From Rhodococcus sp. OK302 (lineage in GTDB: Bacteria > Actinomycetota > Actinomycetes > Mycobacteriales > Mycobacteriaceae): a stretch of 64,000 nucleotides of DNA. Positions 63,157 through 64,000 of this stretch are shown piece after piece. Location of the stretch: NCBI RefSeq assembly GCF_002245895.1, contig NZ_NPJZ01000002.1, positions 310,001 to 374,000 of the forward strand, written 5' to 3'. The position numbers and the translations under genes were made by a program. Position 1 is the stretch's first letter. The number at the start of each line of letters is the position of its first letter. Under the pieces are notes generated by a model. That model made no database searches, was not told the origin of the DNA, and saw only the letters and a list, made by a program, of their open reading frames with translations.

Positions 63157-64000
63157 TCAGGACTTGGGGACGCGGACGATCAGAGCGTCGCCCTGTCCGC
63201 CGCCGCCGCACAGTGCCGCAGCACCGATTCCGCCGCCGCGACGCTGCAACTCCAGCGCCAAGTGCAGAGCAATACGGGCACCGGACATTCCGAGCGGGTG
63301 CCCGACGGCAATAGCGCCGCCGTTGACGTTCACCTTGGCGGGATCGAGCCCGAGCTCACGCGTCGACGCAATGCCGACTGCCGCGAAGGCTTCGTTGATC
63401 TCGACGAGGTCCAGGTCCTTGGGGTCGATGCCTTCCTTTTCACAGGCCTTGGCGATGGCCCGCGCCGGCTGCGACTGCAACGTGGAGTCCGGTCCGGCGA
63501 CAACGCCATGGGCACCGATTTCGGCGATCCACGTCAAACCGAGTTCTTCGGCCTTGGCCTTGCTCATCACGACAACAGCGGCAGCACCGTCGGAGATCGG
63601 CGACGCCGAACCGGCGGTGATGGTGCCGTCCTTGCTGAAGGCGGGACGCAACTTACCGAGGGATTCGGCGGTTGTATCGGCGCGGATGCCCTCATCCTGT
63701 GCGAACACCATGGGATCACCCTTGCGCTGCGGGATGGAGACCGGAACAACTTCGTTGTCGAAGAGTCCGTCCTTCCACGCGCGGGCCGCGTTCTGGTGTG
63801 AGGCCGCGGCAAACGCGTCCTGCTCCGCGCGGGTGATGTGACTGTCGTCTTTCTGGTTGACCTGCTCGGTCAGCAGACCCATCGCCTGATCGGTGAAGAT
63901 GTCGTGCAGGCCGTCGTAGGCCATGTGATCGCGCATGGTGACGTCGCCGTATTTGAAGCCTTCACGGCTTTTCTCGAGCATGTGCGGTGCGCGGCTCATC
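63157..64000 (-). CDS. acetyl-CoA acetyltransferase (FadA4-like), 5' end outside window
   Basis: About 280 C-terminal residues of a biosynthetic-type thiolase are visible. They include [60 protein letters not shown] (general base region), [20 protein letters not shown] (His) and [14 protein letters not shown] (Cys). The nucleophile Cys region lies beyond the window. The enzyme joins two acetyl-CoA or works in beta-oxidation. GC and codon use are typical of a core gene. Confidence 0.9.
   Translation of the reverse strand, partial: MSRAPHMLEKSREGFKYGDVTMRDHMAYDGLHDIFTDQAMGLLTEQVNQKDDSHITRAEQDAFAAASHQNAARAWKDGLFDNEVVPVSIPQRKGDPMVFAQDEGIRADTTAESLGKLRPAFSKDGTITAGSASPISDGAAAVVVMSKAKAEELGLTWIAEIGAHGVVAGPDSTLQSQPARAIAKACEKEGIDPKDLDLVEINEAFAAVGIASTRELGLDPAKVNVNGGAIAVGHPLGMSGARIALHLALELQRRGGGIGAAALCGGGGQGDALIVRVPKS

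Noticed and set aside
1..64000. tRNA or rRNA genes
   Set aside because: No cloverleaf with a recognisable T-loop (GGTTCGAATCC-type) or rRNA core sequence was noticed on reading either strand; a tRNAscan run would be needed to be sure.

Overview
The window comes from a high-GC mycolate-producing actinobacterium of the Rhodococcus/Nocardia/Gordonia type. The evidence is an EspR-like regulator, an AcpM/KasA-like pair, a GlfT2-like galactan polymerase fragment, DUF1707 proteins, and a tap/tpg-type telomere gene pair of the kind found on actinobacterial linear replicons. All names rest on reading motifs by eye; no database search was run.

Layout. (1) 0-8.2 kb is an eroding accessory region: orphan immunity-type genes (SUKH at 1.77 kb, Imm22-like at 7.05 kb), decayed lipoprotein, TetR and response-regulator genes, and a GlfT2-like 3' fragment cut by an IS. 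(2) 8.2-10.7 kb is a decayed IS6-family element with an IS110 element inside it; the IS110 non-coding leader contains short segments matching both the insertion site and its own end. (3) 10.9-14.5 kb is an intact VanY-like carboxypeptidase / PAP2 phosphatase / OmpR-type regulator / sensor kinase operon. (4) 14.6-27.8 kb holds an MFS permease beside a dehalogenase-like remnant, a thioesterase, a RES-domain remnant, a DUF1707 pair with a leaderless-looking promoter, an EspR-like regulator, DUF4259, a small LAFTG-type wall protein and more SUKH/DUF1963-like immunity-type genes. (5) 27.85-30.18 kb is a second IS6 element with an IS1111-type element sitting in its terminal repeat. (6) 30.2-32.1 kb has a frameshifted tetR and a divergent SDR gene over a near-perfect operator. 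(7) 32.2-56.0 kb is a 23.8 kb segment bounded by two almost identical, directly repeated IS6 copies. It carries transporter and regulator genes and then a plasmid maintenance core: tpg-like and tap-like genes, MazF with its antitoxin, a DUF2637 protein, parB, parA, a long 9-bp-period repeat array, a rep gene with a structured leader, and a decayed inverted second copy of tap/tpg. (8) 56-64 kb returns to chromosome-like content: resolvase and protease fragments, an ACP / ketosynthase / hydrolase / unknown operon, a divergent thiolase, and a second thiolase cut by the window end.

The two most striking signals are the phased 9-bp array upstream of parA, with satellites of the same unit at three other places, read here as a candidate centromere for the ribbon-helix-helix ParB; and the tap-like gene, which shows motifs resembling a family B DNA polymerase palm and is translationally coupled to a terminal-protein-like gene. 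The IS110/IS1111 elements nested inside IS6 elements also give readable candidate guide sequences.
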